The notes below the pieces were generated by a model. The model searched no databases, was not told the origin of the DNA, and worked only from the letters and a program-made list of their open reading frames with translations. Made by a program: the position numbers and the translations under genes. This document shows positions 33,641-45,134 of a stretch of DNA of 64,000 bases, piece by piece (the first letter of the stretch is position 1; the number at the start of each line of letters is the position of its first letter). The stretch is from Mallotus nudiflorus (taxonomy: Eukaryota > Streptophyta > Magnoliopsida > Malpighiales > Euphorbiaceae), in NCBI GenBank assembly GCA_947683625.1, contig CANTUR010000455.1:390001-454000 (forward strand). Reading direction: 5' to 3'.

Positions 33641-35916
33641 AAAAAAATAATAAATAAATAAAATAAATAAAATAAAATTCACTTAGGATCATCTGTTCAT
33701 TAAGTCTAAATTTAGGAAAGGGAAGTTTAAAATAGAGCAGTACAAAAGATAACTTGTCCTACCTACAAAATAGAAAATAGCCTGGAATCAATCACCCCGA
33801 GCTTTAGAATCAGGCCATGGGCTCCATCCTCTACTAGGGTCATTATGATGATAGGTATCTGGAGGTCTAGCAGATGAAGTATCAACACTGTAGGGATCAA
33901 GGCTTGAGTCAACAAGCCACCAATGAAGCATCTCAATATCCCACTCTAGATCCCGTGAATAACTCTGCACATATAGGAAGCATTATATCATATGCACTTC
34001 ATGTATACCATGCATACATTTGCATAATAAGTGTATATACTTACTCGCCAACTATTTGTGACCTACATGGTAAATAATCTCTGAGATGAGGCGAGTCCGT
34101 GCAAATACTTTGCCTGCATCTGGGGAACCTATTTTGTAAAGTTGTACTAACATCAATACCAAGTGTATAGGTAATATAAGAAATAAGTTAGACAAACTCA
34201 CATGAGAAGTATCTACTAGAGAAAAGATGGGGAGTTGAACATCACTGAAATGTATCTGCTGCTCAACTAAAGGCTGAACAACAGGAGCCCAATAAAGAAT
34301 GGATTTGTCAGGAAAGGGAACATCGCCAAAAATAACACTAGCAAAAACTCCCTCACGGCTAGTCCCAACATGCTGAGTGGCTAGGACTGTACTCGGGGAC
34401 CTCAGGTGCAATCTTAGGCTAAGGACAGGCTCACTCTCCTGTGTAGTCTCAAACCCCTTATCAGCCGTAGCTACCTCCTCCATCTCTTCATCAGTAAGGG
34501 AGTGAACCTCCTCAATATGTGAAAAGCAAATTATAAGAAAAGAATAAGTGATTAAAGATTCAAGGAAAGAAATGATCAGAAGTTACCTTAGCCTGATCAT
34601 TAGGAACTTACTCCAAGAGGGTCTCATGGATGAACTGTCGATAATGGTGGGATTGCTTAAGAAAAATAGTGGCCTCATAACCTTGTAACACCTCCCTCAA
34701 CTCTGAACCTATCAGTCAGGAACTATAAAGAATTAAGCAGGGGATAATAACATGAATACGACTTTGGGAAGGTCTAGAGCACCATCGATATACCCGCTCT
34801 CCTAAATACCACATTCGATAGCCATAATTAGGGAGCAGAACCCTCATCTCTTTAAGTCGTACTGTGGCATCCATGAAATCATATCACTAGACGTCATCAG
34901 CTCCCTCCAGCCAATCAAAATAGATCTACAATATTAGGATTAATTAAGTTTAACTTGTATTAAGTCATGAAGTACTAATGATTTTGTTTTCTTACTAGGT
35001 CCCAATTGACAGTATTCAGCTGATTGCAATAAGTCTATAGAGTATTCCTGACACTCACTAGATGGAAAGAGCCTTATCTCTGCATCAGGGGGAGAATCCT
35101 ATTAGAGCTTATAGCCTTGAAGCCACAAATCAACCCAATCTTTATGCTTCAAATCTAAAAAAGAGAACCAGTTAACGAAAGAAAGAAAAGAAAAAGAGAA
35201 GAAGATAAATGAAAAGGGGATAGACTCATATGCAGGACATGCCAGAAGCTGCACATGGTGACAATGCCTTTATAGACAATGTCCAATCTGTAATACAAAT
35301 AAGCCAATGCTGTAAATCACCAATCTAGGGTGATAACTTGGTCTAAGTCTTAAAGAGGGCCGAGAAGGGCAATGCTGACCTCATGACTAGTCTTGTAAAA
35401 AAGGGTCATGCCAAGCAAGATCAGGAGGAAGCACCTCACCTTATGAGTAATCTGACGAGGTGTGGTGGTGGTGGGAAGACGTCTAAATCCCTTGACTAAT
35501 TATGAAAGAACAAAGTTCTTTAAGTTCTTCCATGCCGGGATAAATCTAATCAAATCTCGCACATACTGACTCTGCGCATGCCTAGGAAGACTACAGTAAC
35601 TAATATAAAAAAATAGGAGTCCCTCCAAAGGCAATCCTGGTGATCGCAGAAAAACTCATAGGCAAAATAGTCAACTCACCTACATGAATATAGAACGTAT
35701 GGGTGGTGTCCATCCACTGCTTAATCAATGCGAATAAAGAATGGCGATTAGATCTCCTTGAGCAGTCAGAAGCCTAGCGACAAATTGTCTGAACCCAGAG
35801 GCCCAAACTAGCTGTGCAACATCCCCTGGTAGCTCATGGAATAATTCACAAGATATGAAAAAATAGCCCGTGAACTTCATCGACCACAAATGAGCATAAT
35901 AATAAATAAATATTCC

Positions 35917-36261
35917 CTAAAAAAAATTGATCCAAACTGGCTAGTTCAATTTTGAACCGAATTATCGGCTCGATTTGGAACTGGGCCAATCAGCATTATA
36001 GAATCCTGATCGGTATTCCAGCAATGCCTATCGGCATTTCTCAATCAGGTAGATAATTCGAACTCTTGACTTGACATCTAGGTGACTATTCACCTAAAAA
36101 TCAATACTTTCAGGTTTAATTTTTAAATTTTCATGCATTTTTGAGTGATTTTTAATCCAATTTCAACAATAGACACACTAATTTACATTCTGAAATTAAT
36201 TCTGATTACTAACTGTATGAATAAATTTTTGTAGAAATAAACAGAAATGAGGAAGTATTAC
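35917..36261 (-). other. Probable intron of the antisense PMD gene
   Basis: GT at 36261-36260 and AG at 35918-35917, with a T-run just before the AG on the minus strand. Removing it joins the two coding parts without changing frame. It contains a 20-bp-type palindromic array at 35987-36046. Confidence 0.55.
35987..36046. repeat. Palindromic array (3 degenerate units) in the antisense intron
   Basis: Units at 35987, 36007 and 36028 of the type tgatcggtattccagcaatgc, with the same gatcgg linkers and gcatt/aatgc arms as the arrays in the Ogre-family LTRs, but here outside an LTR. Confidence 0.65.
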
Positions 36262-36426
36262 CTCATTGCCCACATCTGTGCATCTATGAAGGTGAAGGCG
36301 AGTCAAAGGAAGCATAGTAGAAACTTCTTGAAGTCCAAGGTTATTTTGAGGAAAACGAAGAGGTGCAATGGCTGTATCAACTGGAATCTTTGCTCCTTTG
36401 TGTAGTTTGTATTAGGGGTCAGCCAT

Positions 36427-36974
36427 AGAATCTGACAAATCATGAATTGAACTTCGGATGAGCAAGAAATCAAAAGAAGAAAATTAAAGAAAAAAAGGAA
36501 AGAAATGGAGAGGGAAATGGAAGAATTTCATCAAAAATAAGGAGGAAAGCTTCTTATAAATGGAAAATATCCATTTTGGTCCCTTGATTATACATACATG
36601 CATTCAAAATCAAGTTTTTCTTTGCAATTTCATCCATAATTGCATCTTGATTAGGATTTGATTCCTAAATTAATTCATTCAGCTCATGTCGTCAATAAAT
36701 GAATCATTATTAATAGCGTTTGTATTTAATTCTGAATTTTTTCTCTGTCAATTATAGAATGTAGAATATAATTACGGAATGCAATTTTGCATTTTTTACA
36801 TGCATCATTTTAAATTAAAAGATTTTAAAATTTGTTTCATGTTATATAGTAGCTGAAACACATTCAAAATTATCATGTTATATGATGCATCATAGTCATA
36901 ACATGAATTTCAAATTCCACATGTTATATGCTTCAATAGTGGTTATAATATAACCTTTTTCAAACTTTTTACGA
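36427..36974. other. AT-rich upstream region of the antisense ORF, no gene
   Basis: Holds the purine-rich (+ strand) tract at 36465-36530, which would be the CT-rich leader of the antisense gene, then AT-rich DNA. On the minus strand, a TATA-like tataaga lies at about 36558 (ttataa at 36553). No coding region is seen. Confidence 0.45.
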
Positions 36975-37575
36975 CCAGACACTACATGGTAGTTATGGTG
37001 ATGTCACTAAACATCCCACAGGGAACATAGCGAGGGTCATCGCATTCATTTCATTGAACATCCCACAGGGAATACAATGAAATTCATTATCATTAAATGT
37101 CTTAAAGGGAATATAGTGCAGTTTACCAGATACTACATAATAGTTATGGTATCATTGCTAGACGTTCCACAGGAACTATAACACATTTTTTAAATCACAA
37201 ATCATTAAACGTCTGGCAACGAATATAGCAAAATTTTAAATCACAAATTACTAGACGTTTTATAGGAACTATAGCATGTTTTTCATAAATCGCTAAACGT
37301 CCCATAGGGAATATAGTGAGGGTCATCACATTCAATTCATTGAACGTCCCACAGGAAATACAATGAAATTCATTGTCATTAGACGTCCCAAAGGGAATAT
37401 AATGTAGTCCACTAGACACTGCATAGTAGTTATAGTATTATTGCTAGACGTTCCACATGAACTATAATATGTTTTCAAATCATGAGTCACTAGACATCCG
37501 AAGGGGAATATAGCAAAATGCATAAGTTTCATTAGGTGTTCTATAGGAAATATAATGAAGCATATTAAACATAGC
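36975..37575 (+). repeat. 286-bp higher-order tandem repeat before the 3' LTR
   Basis: Short units such as gctaaacgtcccacagggaa tatagtg repeat every 35-55 bp. They are organised in a larger unit of 286 bp: gggtcatcgcattcatttca at 37034 matches gggtcatcacattcaattca at 37320, and actacataatagttatggta at 37134 matches actgcatagtagttatagta at 37420. About two large units are present. Minus-strand frames through it are artefacts of the periodicity. Confidence 0.85.
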
Positions 37576-37699
37576 ATGTTGCTTAAAACTGCTCAGCAAA
37601 TTAAGCATCAGCAGGTCAATTAGGATACAATAAAGTACCTTAATTTTTTCTTTCGAAATTGTGTGCTACTATTGCTTTGCCGCAATTTGTCAAGTAAGC

Positions 37700-37718
37700 A
37701 GCGATAAAGGGAGCCAAC
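37700..37718 (+). other. Polypurine tract of the Ogre-like element
   Basis: gcgataaagggagccaac lies directly before the TG of the 3' LTR. The purine run ataaaggga is the likely plus-strand primer. Confidence 0.6.
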
Positions 37719-39848
37719 TGTAAGCACCTAATTTTGGGATGCAATTGTGCACGTGTGTGAAAAAAGCCCCTATGATGAAAATCTAATTGAGAATTGATCT
37801 CTGGTGTTGAGTTTCGTGATATAAAGGACTAAATTGCAATGTTCTGTGGATTTAATTTCAAAATTGGTTTTTTAGGGTTATGATTGCAAAAATTAGAAAT
37901 TTTTTAGGACCTTTTTGTAATTTATTTTAAAAAAAGAAAAAGATTATTATTTTTGGTTGGTCAGCATTTAATTCTTACCAGCATTAGGTAATGCCAGTTG
38001 GCATTACGGGTGAAAATCAACATTCTAGAATACTGATTTTTGCTAAAAAGTGATTTTTACACTATTTTTTATGCTGATTTTGTCATTTTTCAATTTTTTA
38101 TTGGTCTAGGACACCACGTGTTTGATTTTTCCAAAACCTTATCCCTCATTATCTCATTATCTTGATTTTGAAAATTCAAAAAATAAAATGCAGACTGAGA
38201 GACTCCTAATCTCGCTCCTAACTATCATGTAACTTCCCTAAGTGATCATAGGAGTTAAGGTGGTTGAGTCCGGTTTTAAAACCCAAAAGAGGTTGGAGAG
38301 CTGAGGGGGCTGATAGACAAAGTCTGTGAAAAAAAGAGAAAAGAGAGAAAGAAAAAAAAAGAGTTGCGAGAAAACCCTAGAGAAAAGAACTATGAAAAAA
38401 CTAGAGAGAATAAAAACCCTAATTAATTACTGCAAAAAGATACGTTCTTTGCTTTTAAAGTCTAGAGAATCAAGAAATAAAAACAATAGAGTCAATCATT
38501 AAACGGTGATAATCCAAATCTAAGGGGCAATTCAACAACATTTGCACAACATATTCTTCCCTTCTTTTTCCTCTTTTATTTTGATTTGATTTCTTTGTTT
38601 TATTTTTTATTTGATTCATTACTAATTAATTTTTTATTTTTTTGATTGATGTTCTGTGACACTCTGGAGATGGAAGTGGTGATATGAAATTTTAGCAGTG
38701 ACCATTGAAAAAATCCATGGAATGCCATGGATTAAGATATGTAAAATCCCCATAGAATTTAGGATTTATGATTTCTGCATTCTCTTAATTTTCTTTTATT
38801 TTGGGTTGTAATTAATTTGAGCTCCAATAGTGGGAAATAGTGGAATTTTACACTCTCTGCACTAAAATTGATTAGTAATTTAGGTTCAATTAAGTAAAAT
38901 TAATGAGCCCAATGGTGGCTTTAGATTAATTTAGGTTTCATGTAATTAAAATTAGGTTAGAAATCATTGAATGTATGTTTTTTTATTCATTATTTGCTTT
39001 AATTTGTTGTTTGGGTTTGTTTGCTTGTTTTTATTCTCTTTGGGCCTCATGCCCACGTTAGGTTCTAATCCATTTAATAAATAGGCTTTTAATTGGATTT
39101 TTAGGTTTAATTAATTTTAAAATTAATTTAGGCCCAATCATATTAATTTAGACTTAGGTCCATTTTAGTTTAATTAAAATTAATTTAGACTTAAATCTGC
39201 CCATTAAAGTATTTTCTTTTTTAAAATAAATAGATTTAAGATCACATCACTTAATTTAAAATCAAGTAGAATTAAGGCCACTAATTTATTTCTATTTTAT
39301 TTCTTAAAATTAATAGATTTAAGCCCACTTTTTAGAATTAAAACAAGTAGACTTAGGCTCATTAATTATCTTAAAATGTAGGATCATCTTTAATCCATTT
39401 CCCTTGTAAATAAAAATGTAAAATTAGGTAAACTTTAAAATAAAATTAACATAGTTTTGACATAGGGACGCTGCCTTTTGTATGCATTTTTTACATATAA
39501 ATTTTATGACCTATTGCCTTTTTTGGGTTAGATGGATGTTTAATTTGGGTTTAAATAAAATTTCATGTAATTAGAGAATAAGATATGAATTCATAAAGTA
39601 ATTCTAAATGAACACAAGACTAAGAGAAGTTAGTATTCCGTTCCCAGAATCTGCTGATTGTGGTGCTAGTTTTCTTTTAGAGAATCGAGTACTACCTTTT
39701 CAATTTGTCTCAATTATTACCCTGGGTGGTGACTCCTCATCTCCATGCTATATCTTTATGACATAACAGTGTGTTCCCTAGAGCCCTGAGCCCAAACAGT
39801 GTTGTAGTTGCTAAAATCTTGGGCTCACACTAAACCCCACCATCTACA
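37719..39848 (+). mobile_element. Ogre-like 3' LTR
   Basis: Starts tgtaagcacctaattttggg and ends catctaca at 39848, followed by the target duplication gcaag. It aligns along its full length with the 5' LTR, with a shorter palindromic array (37958-38005) and a deletion near 38820, where the 5' LTR has extra sequence including the gtaataggcccaat block. Confidence 0.92.
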
Positions 39849-40629
39849 GCAAGGTTTATGGTTGAGCCCTAGTTGAGTAAGTTTCTCTGGGCAGGTATAT
39901 ATTTACTAGTTGGATCCTAGTCAAACTTGCTCTCTGGGTGCTAGTAAATAATTAGTGTAAGAGACTGGTTGTGGTTGGACCCTGGTTGATCTTGCTCTCT
40001 AAGACCGACAGTCAATTGGATTTAAGAGAGCTGAAAGGCTAGTAGAACTTGAGGTTTAAGGTTCTACCATGATTTCCTCTAAAGATTTTAATTTATATGA
40101 TTTCATATGAGAATGCTATTATGGGTGGTTTGTGAATTCCGGGAAGGATGTATAAAATAATTTGATTAAAGTAAAGGATTTAAATATTTATATTTATATT
40201 TTATTTTATCTGAAAAGGTTTTAATAAATGTTTTAACCAACATGCATTTTATAAAATTAATTTACTCAATGAGGTCTGATTCCTCTCAACTTATTGTTTT
40301 AGGACCTTGCAGTCAGTTAGATAGTGGTTGTCATTTGCATCGAGTTTCTTTTTCTTTGGCCAATGTATTATGTATTTAAATTCTAGACATTGCAGTAATA
40401 AACCATCTTGTTGTGAATTTTATTATATTGGAGATCTATGTATTTGATTTTGTAATGGTGGATTATTGGAATATTATGGAGTACTATTGATCAAAATTAT
40501 ATTGGGAGTGTCAATTTCTTCATGCAATTTTTGGTTTTGTTTCTTGTACAGAGGAAACTTTGCCAGATTTTTATTAACTTATTAAGTTGGGAAATATTTT
40601 TATGTGAAAAATTTATTAGTCTTACTACT
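39849..40629 (+). other. Right part of the repeat interrupted by the Ogre-like element
   Basis: Begins with the second gcaag. Minisatellite units continue at 39854-40010 (gttgagccctagttgagtaa gttt, then variants with aaacttgctctctgg). The rest is AT-rich with gcagtaataaaccatc at about 40391 and cagaggaaactttgcc at about 40550, words shared with the minus-strand LTR-like copies at left. It is cut at 40629 by the copia LTR. Confidence 0.5.
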
Positions 40630-41928
40630 TATTGACCTTAGCAATAATCAATCTTAATTTTGATCTTAACAAACTTAATTTTGAGCATTTAATTTTTTTA
40701 TTAAGTATGTATAAGTTAGGACTCTATTGGAAGTTAAAATGAAGTATGAATATCTTGGGCTAATTCGACCTCTGAGATTCAAGGAGGCTTTTGACATCCT
40801 TAGAGTTTTATAATGAGAAAGTTATCTTATTCACATTTTAATTAGAATCTTGAGCTTTTTAAATTAAGCTCACTTGTTAAAATCTGAGTTCATTTGGGTA
40901 TGCAAATATTGAGTTGAAGTCAACATTTGTAGCTACCATATTAGATTTCGTAACTCTTAGTATTTCAAAAATATCTTTAGTTAAAGAAGTCTAATTAAGG
41001 TGATTCAAAATGATATGGAAAGCTAAGTAAAATATCAATAACTTTTATAAAGAAATTATAGGCATATTTGAACATCTCCAATAGAAAATCATGGTTTCAA
41101 CTTATGCACAGCTGTCAAATAGTAGTCTATCATTTTGAGATTGCATAGCTCTTAGTATTTTAGTAATATCTTGAGCTACAGAAGTCCAATTAAGGTGATT
41201 CAAAATTATAGGGAAAACTAAGTAAAAAATCTACAATGTTTATGAAGAAATCATAGGCAAATTCAAACTTCTCTAGTAGCTAATCACGATATCAACCAGT
41301 GCATAACAATCTGACAACATTACTTTCAATAATTCAAAATTATAAACATTGGATTCAAAATATAGACATTGGACATATTATTTGCACCTCCAATAGCTAT
41401 ATTTTTTTAGTATTTATCTATATAAACACCTCTAGAGCTAAATGGAAGTTAAGACATTTTTTGCTTGTTATCATTCTCTATCTTAACAATCATTAAAGCT
41501 CTCAAATTCTTAAATATTCACTCTTTGTTTATAAATCTTATAAGAGTTGGTTGTGTGTTAGAAATAAAATTTCTCTTTATATTAAATCTTAAGATAGATT
41601 AATAGGAAAGTGAGATTTATTTCTAAAGGAATTGGTTTAAGTGTTGTCCACTGAAACACTTGGGATTTGGTTTTTTGAGTAAGCCTTGAAAACTCATGTT
41701 GTAAGGTTGTAAAAGTGCACTATAAAACTCTTATGTAATATCAATCTTATGAATAAGATTGTGGGTGATTGAAAATCCTAACTTGGGGATAATTTAGGTG
41801 GAGACGTAGGATTATTGTTGAATATGAACTCCTTAAATCATTATGTTCTTCATTCTTCCTTCTCAACATTCTTTTAATTCTTATTTTTATTTAAAAACCC
41901 TATTCACCCCCCCTCTAGGGCTTTTTCA
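40630..41928 (+). mobile_element. Copia 5' LTR
   Basis: Runs from TATTGACCTTAGCAATAATC to GGCTTTTTCA. It holds two 194-bp repeat units (starting 40937 and 41131), a TATA box at 41419, and ends in a pyrimidine-rich stretch (tattcaccccccctctaggg). Confidence 0.92.
41419..41426 (+). promoter_or_regulatory. Copia LTR TATA box
   Basis: tatataaa followed by cacctct. The 3' LTR has the same element at 49269-49276 in the same context. Confidence 0.55.
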
Positions 41929-41930
41929 AT

Positions 41931-41943
41931 TAGTATCAGAGCT
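41931..41943 (+). other. Primer-binding site, initiator-Met tRNA
   Basis: tagtatcagagct, two bases after the LTR end. The consensus plant copia site begins tggtatcagagc, so the second base has changed G-to-A. Confidence 0.85.
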
Positions 41944-42017
41944 TGAATTCTTGGAACTTTATTGGTAGAATACAAGATCATGGGAGTGAGTCATAAAATA
42001 TTTTTTCATTTAAACCA

Positions 42018-43545
42018 TTCTTCGATGGTAGTGACTATCCTCATTGGAAGTTCAAAATGAAGCTATACCTTGATTGTGATTCCATCAAACTTTGGGATAT
42101 TATCCAAAAAGGTTGGCAACCACCTATAACTACCATTAATGGTGTGGTAAGTATTCTAGCAAGGAGTTAATGGAACAATAAGCAAAAGAAGGAAAATCAT
42201 AAAAATAAAAAGGCGATGATCACTCTAGTCTCTTTTATGACAAGGGAAGAAGGAGGTAAGCTTTAACATTGCATGTCGGCTAAGGAAATATGGGGATCTT
42301 GGAAAATCATTATGAAGGAAACGTGCAAGTTAGAAGCAAGAAGGTTCAACTTCACATGTATGAATACGAACTTTTCAAGATGAAGCCTCATGAGTCAATT
42401 ATAGAGATGACCAATTGACTCAATGCTCTTATCACGACCCTTAAGAAACTTGGAAAGCATTTCTCCAAGGAAGAAGTAAACAATAAGATTCTATGAATCC
42501 TACTTAAGAAGGATTGGGAATCTCAAGTTACTTTAATTGAGTAAGCTCAAGACCTCTCAACTCTCTGTATCGACGTTCCTATCAGAAAGCTCTTAACACA
42601 TGAGTTAATAATTAAGCAAAGAGGTGAAGAGCAAGAAGAAAAGAAAGAGAAGAAAAAGAGCATTGCCTTGAAAGCTTCATAAAATGATAGTGAAGAAGAA
42701 AATGTTGAAGGTTCTAGTGATGAATATAATGAAATTACCATGCTCACTAGAAACTTCAAGAAGTTCTTGAAAAAGAAACATTCATCAAGAATAAGAGACT
42801 TTAACAAGAAGTATGAAGGAGAAAAGGTAAAAAGAAAACCAAAAATGTTACTTGCTATGAATGCAAGAAACTAGGTCACATGCGAAATGAGTGTCCCAAA
42901 CTCAAAAACAAGAGCAAAGGAGCAAAAGAGAAAAGGAGGGCTTATAAGGCAACTTGGGATGACTCCTCTGAATTGAAAATGGAAGAGGCACAATAAGAAG
43001 TAGCTAACCTTTGTTTCATGGCTCTTGAAAGCAAAAAAAAGGTACCATCTATATCTAATTCTTCCTGTGATGATGATTATTATGATGATAATAATGAATA
43101 TGATGATAATATTGAAAGCTTTATGGTAAGGAAACTCTTGCTTAAATGCAAAAACTTATTATCTAAGAAGAAACATTATAAGCATAAGTTATCTAGCCTA
43201 ATCAAAGAATTCAAAAAATTAAAAAATGATTTTTTTAATCTTGTTAAATCAAATGATAAATTGTCTAATGATTTAAAAACTTCAAATTCCTTGGAAGATC
43301 ATCTTAAAAAAGAAAATGATAAAAATCAAAAGCTTTCTAAGGAAATCTTAAATTTGAGAAATTCCATTGAGAAACTCATGAAGGGAAAAGAATCTTTGAA
43401 TAACATTCTTGACTCTCAAAAATTCCACAGAGATATACATGGAATTGGATATACCAATGGAATAGCTTCGTCATCATCATCACATATTAATTTGGTTAAA
43501 GCCTTAAATAATTCTACTCCTTCTACCTTAAAAAAAAAGACTTAA
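42018..43545 (+). pseudogene. Copia gag remnant with intact zinc knuckle
   Basis: Nucleocapsid/capsid protein. It begins KPFFDGSDYPHWKFKMKLYL (about 42020-42080), continues through several frames, and carries an intact CCHC zinc knuckle C-YE-C-KKLG-H-MRNE-C at 42853-42894. After a stop at 42995 comes a 175-codon open stretch (43018-43545): an acidic Asp/Tyr/Asn run, then a Lys/Leu-rich coiled coil (residues 40-130) and a Ser-rich tail. This coiled coil between zinc knuckle and protease is usual in the SIRE/Maximus group. Stops and frameshifts occur at about 42170, 42265, 42418 and 42661. Confidence 0.82.
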
Positions 43546-44035
43546 GATTTCAAAGATAAAAGATCTCATGTGTCAAACACTCAAAGAAAGTCTTATAAAA
43601 CTCAACCTTATATGACATAAAGAGGTAAGCATCATGCTAGGAAAACACAACCTAAACATGCTTACATATACACTAGACACTATACTCATAAGCATGTTAC
43701 ACAATATAATGCACCTAGACATATTGCACAAACCTATCAAAATACACATTGTCATTGCCAATGCATATCTCATACTATGACTCAAAAGAACTTTAGGAGA
43801 CACACACCACAACATCAAAAAAGGCATGCTTCATACATTAGGAATGCATATTCTCCTAGGAGAAATAAGTTTACAAATGTTAAATGCTCATATTGCATGA
43901 TTAAGGGAGATACCAATAATGTATGCTTCTATAGAAGACTGCACATGAAGTTGCTTCCTACGGACTATCTTAAAACTAACAACCTATACTAAGAAAGGTT
44001 TGGGTTTAAAAGAATGCTTAAATTGTCTTATGTAG
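43546..44035 (+). pseudogene. Gag-protease linker of the copia element
   Basis: His/Gln/Arg-rich low-complexity coding remnant with repeated HxH and TRHxAQ words (43620-43790), then a Cys-rich patch KCSYCMIKGDTNNVCF (about 43879-43926), a decayed second zinc-finger-like motif where His has been lost. Stops at about 43617 and 43990. Confidence 0.6.
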
Positions 44036-44791
44036 GTGTTCTTGAAGTCCACAAGATCAAAAATCAACTGGTATCTTGATAGTAGATGCTCAAGGCACAT
44101 AATGGGAGATAAGGAGCAATTCAACAAGCTTGATGCTAAGGATAAAGGATACGTTACTTTCGGAGACAATGCAAAAGAAAATATTATTTTCATTATAGAA
44201 ATTAGTAATCCTCAATCCTTAACTATGCATTATGTGTTGCTTGTTGATGGTCTTAAACATAACTTGCATAGTATAAGTCAATTAAGTGATATGGGAAATA
44301 AGGTCATTTTCTATCCTAAGAATTATTTTGTTAGTAGTCTTGATGAAGACAAAGTAATTTTTAGTGGTGAAAGAGTTGATAATGTTTATATTATTGATTT
44401 AAATAAGATTGATAACAAAGATATTAAATACTTAATGTCAATTTCCCATGATACATGGACATGGCATAGAACATTAGGACATGCAAAATTTGAGCTATTG
44501 AATGATCTTTGTAAACATGAACTTGTGATTGGTTTACCTAAACTTGAATTCACTAAAAATAAACCTTGTGATGCTTGCCAAAAGGGAAAACAATCCAAGT
44601 CCTCATTTAAGCAAATAAATGTAGTGTCCACTTCTAAGCCACTTGAACTTATACATATGGATTTGTTTGGACCAACTAGAGTTGCTAGTCTCAGTGGTAT
44701 GCATTATGCATATATATTAGTTGATGATTACTCTAGATTTACTTGGGTATGCTTTCTTGCTCATAAGAATGATGCATTTAAAAATTTTTGA
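44036..44791 (+). pseudogene. Copia protease, pre-integrase and integrase start
   Basis: A 251-codon open stretch. Protease: INWYLDSRCSRHIMGD, where the active-site D-S-G is D-S-R (44078-44086), so the Gly needed for the aspartic protease fold is lost. Next is the GAG-pre-integrase/HHCC region, HRTLGHAKFELLNDL with both His and PCDACQKGKQ with both Cys (44466-44590). The integrase core starts with HMDLFGPTRVASLSG (first catalytic Asp) and VDDYSRFTWV. The frame breaks at about 44790. Confidence 0.9.
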
Positions 44792-45134
44792 AAAGTTTGC
44801 AAAAAAAATTCAAAAAGATAAAGGTTTTTTTATTTCTTCTATTAGAAGTGATCATGGAATCAAGTTTAAAAATGAATGTTTCAAAAAATTTTGTGATGAA
44901 AATGGTATTTCACACACATTCTTTTCTCCTAGAACTCCTAAAAAAAAAGTTGAAAGAAAAAAAAAAGAACTCTTGTGGAAATGGCTAGAACAATGCTTCA
45001 TAAGTATAATTTACTTCTATAATTTTAGGCGGAAGCCGTACACATCTTGCTACATTTCAAATAGAGTTTTCAAAAGACTAATTTTAAATAAAACTTCTTA
45101 TGAGCTATGGAGTAATAGAAAACTAAAAATCTAA
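44721..45134 (+). pseudogene. Copia integrase core remnant
   Basis: After a +1 shift the core continues with SIRSDHGIKFKNECFKKFC (second Asp, about 44841-44900) and NGISHTFFSPRTPKKKVERK. The usual PQQNGVVER has lost residues but still shows the catalytic Glu. The A-rich tracts at 44938-44966 look like slippage sites that caused this. The rest to 45134 covers the conserved 'YVSNRV..R....KTPYEL' region in altered form (SNRVFKRLILNKTSYELW). Confidence 0.8.

Larger units (their letters stand above)
33780..36426 (-). pseudogene. Antisense plant-mobile-domain (PMD) gene remnant with intron
   Basis: A minus-strand gene inside the Ogre-like element. Exon 1 starts with ATG at 36426, has one stop five codons in, and continues GAKIPVDTAIAPLRFPQNNL and LTRLHLHRCTDVGNE to a GT donor at 36261. 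A pyrimidine-rich AG acceptor at 35918-35917 resumes in phase with YYAHLWSMKFTGYFF, then ELPGDVAQLVWASGFRQFVA and (frameshifted) TTHTFYIHVGELTILPMSFS. Further on is ALAYLYYRLDIVYKG with MCSFWHVL (about 35320-35240). These match the plant mobile domain ('aminotransferase-like') pattern. A 143-codon C-terminal stretch lies at 34483-34052 and another at 33970-33788. In Arabidopsis, PMD proteins MAIN and MAIL1 act in TE silencing and genome stability. Here it is decayed. Confidence 0.7.
23068..39848 (+). mobile_element. Complete Ogre/Tat-like LTR retrotransposon, 16.8 kb
   Basis: Both outer ends are defined: TG at 23068, CA at 39848, with an identical 5-bp duplication outside. LTRs are 2.2 and 2.1 kb. 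The order inside is primer site, long leader, gag, repeat-bearing linker, protease, G-patch region, RT, RNase H, second RNase H, integrase, tandem cassettes, antisense plant-mobile-domain ORF, 286-bp repeats, polypurine tract, 3' LTR. The size, second RNase H and antisense ORF fit the Tat/Ogre lineage of Ty3/gypsy. Every coding part has stops or frameshifts, so it cannot move on its own. The LTRs differ by indels (for example in the palindromic array), which points to an old insertion. Confidence 0.92.

Noticed and set aside
37195..37577. Two minus-strand frames with repeating motifs (GRL, FP)
   Set aside because: They follow the 286-bp and 35-55 bp tandem repeats. The repeat peptides differ between units by frameshifts, so no protein is conserved.
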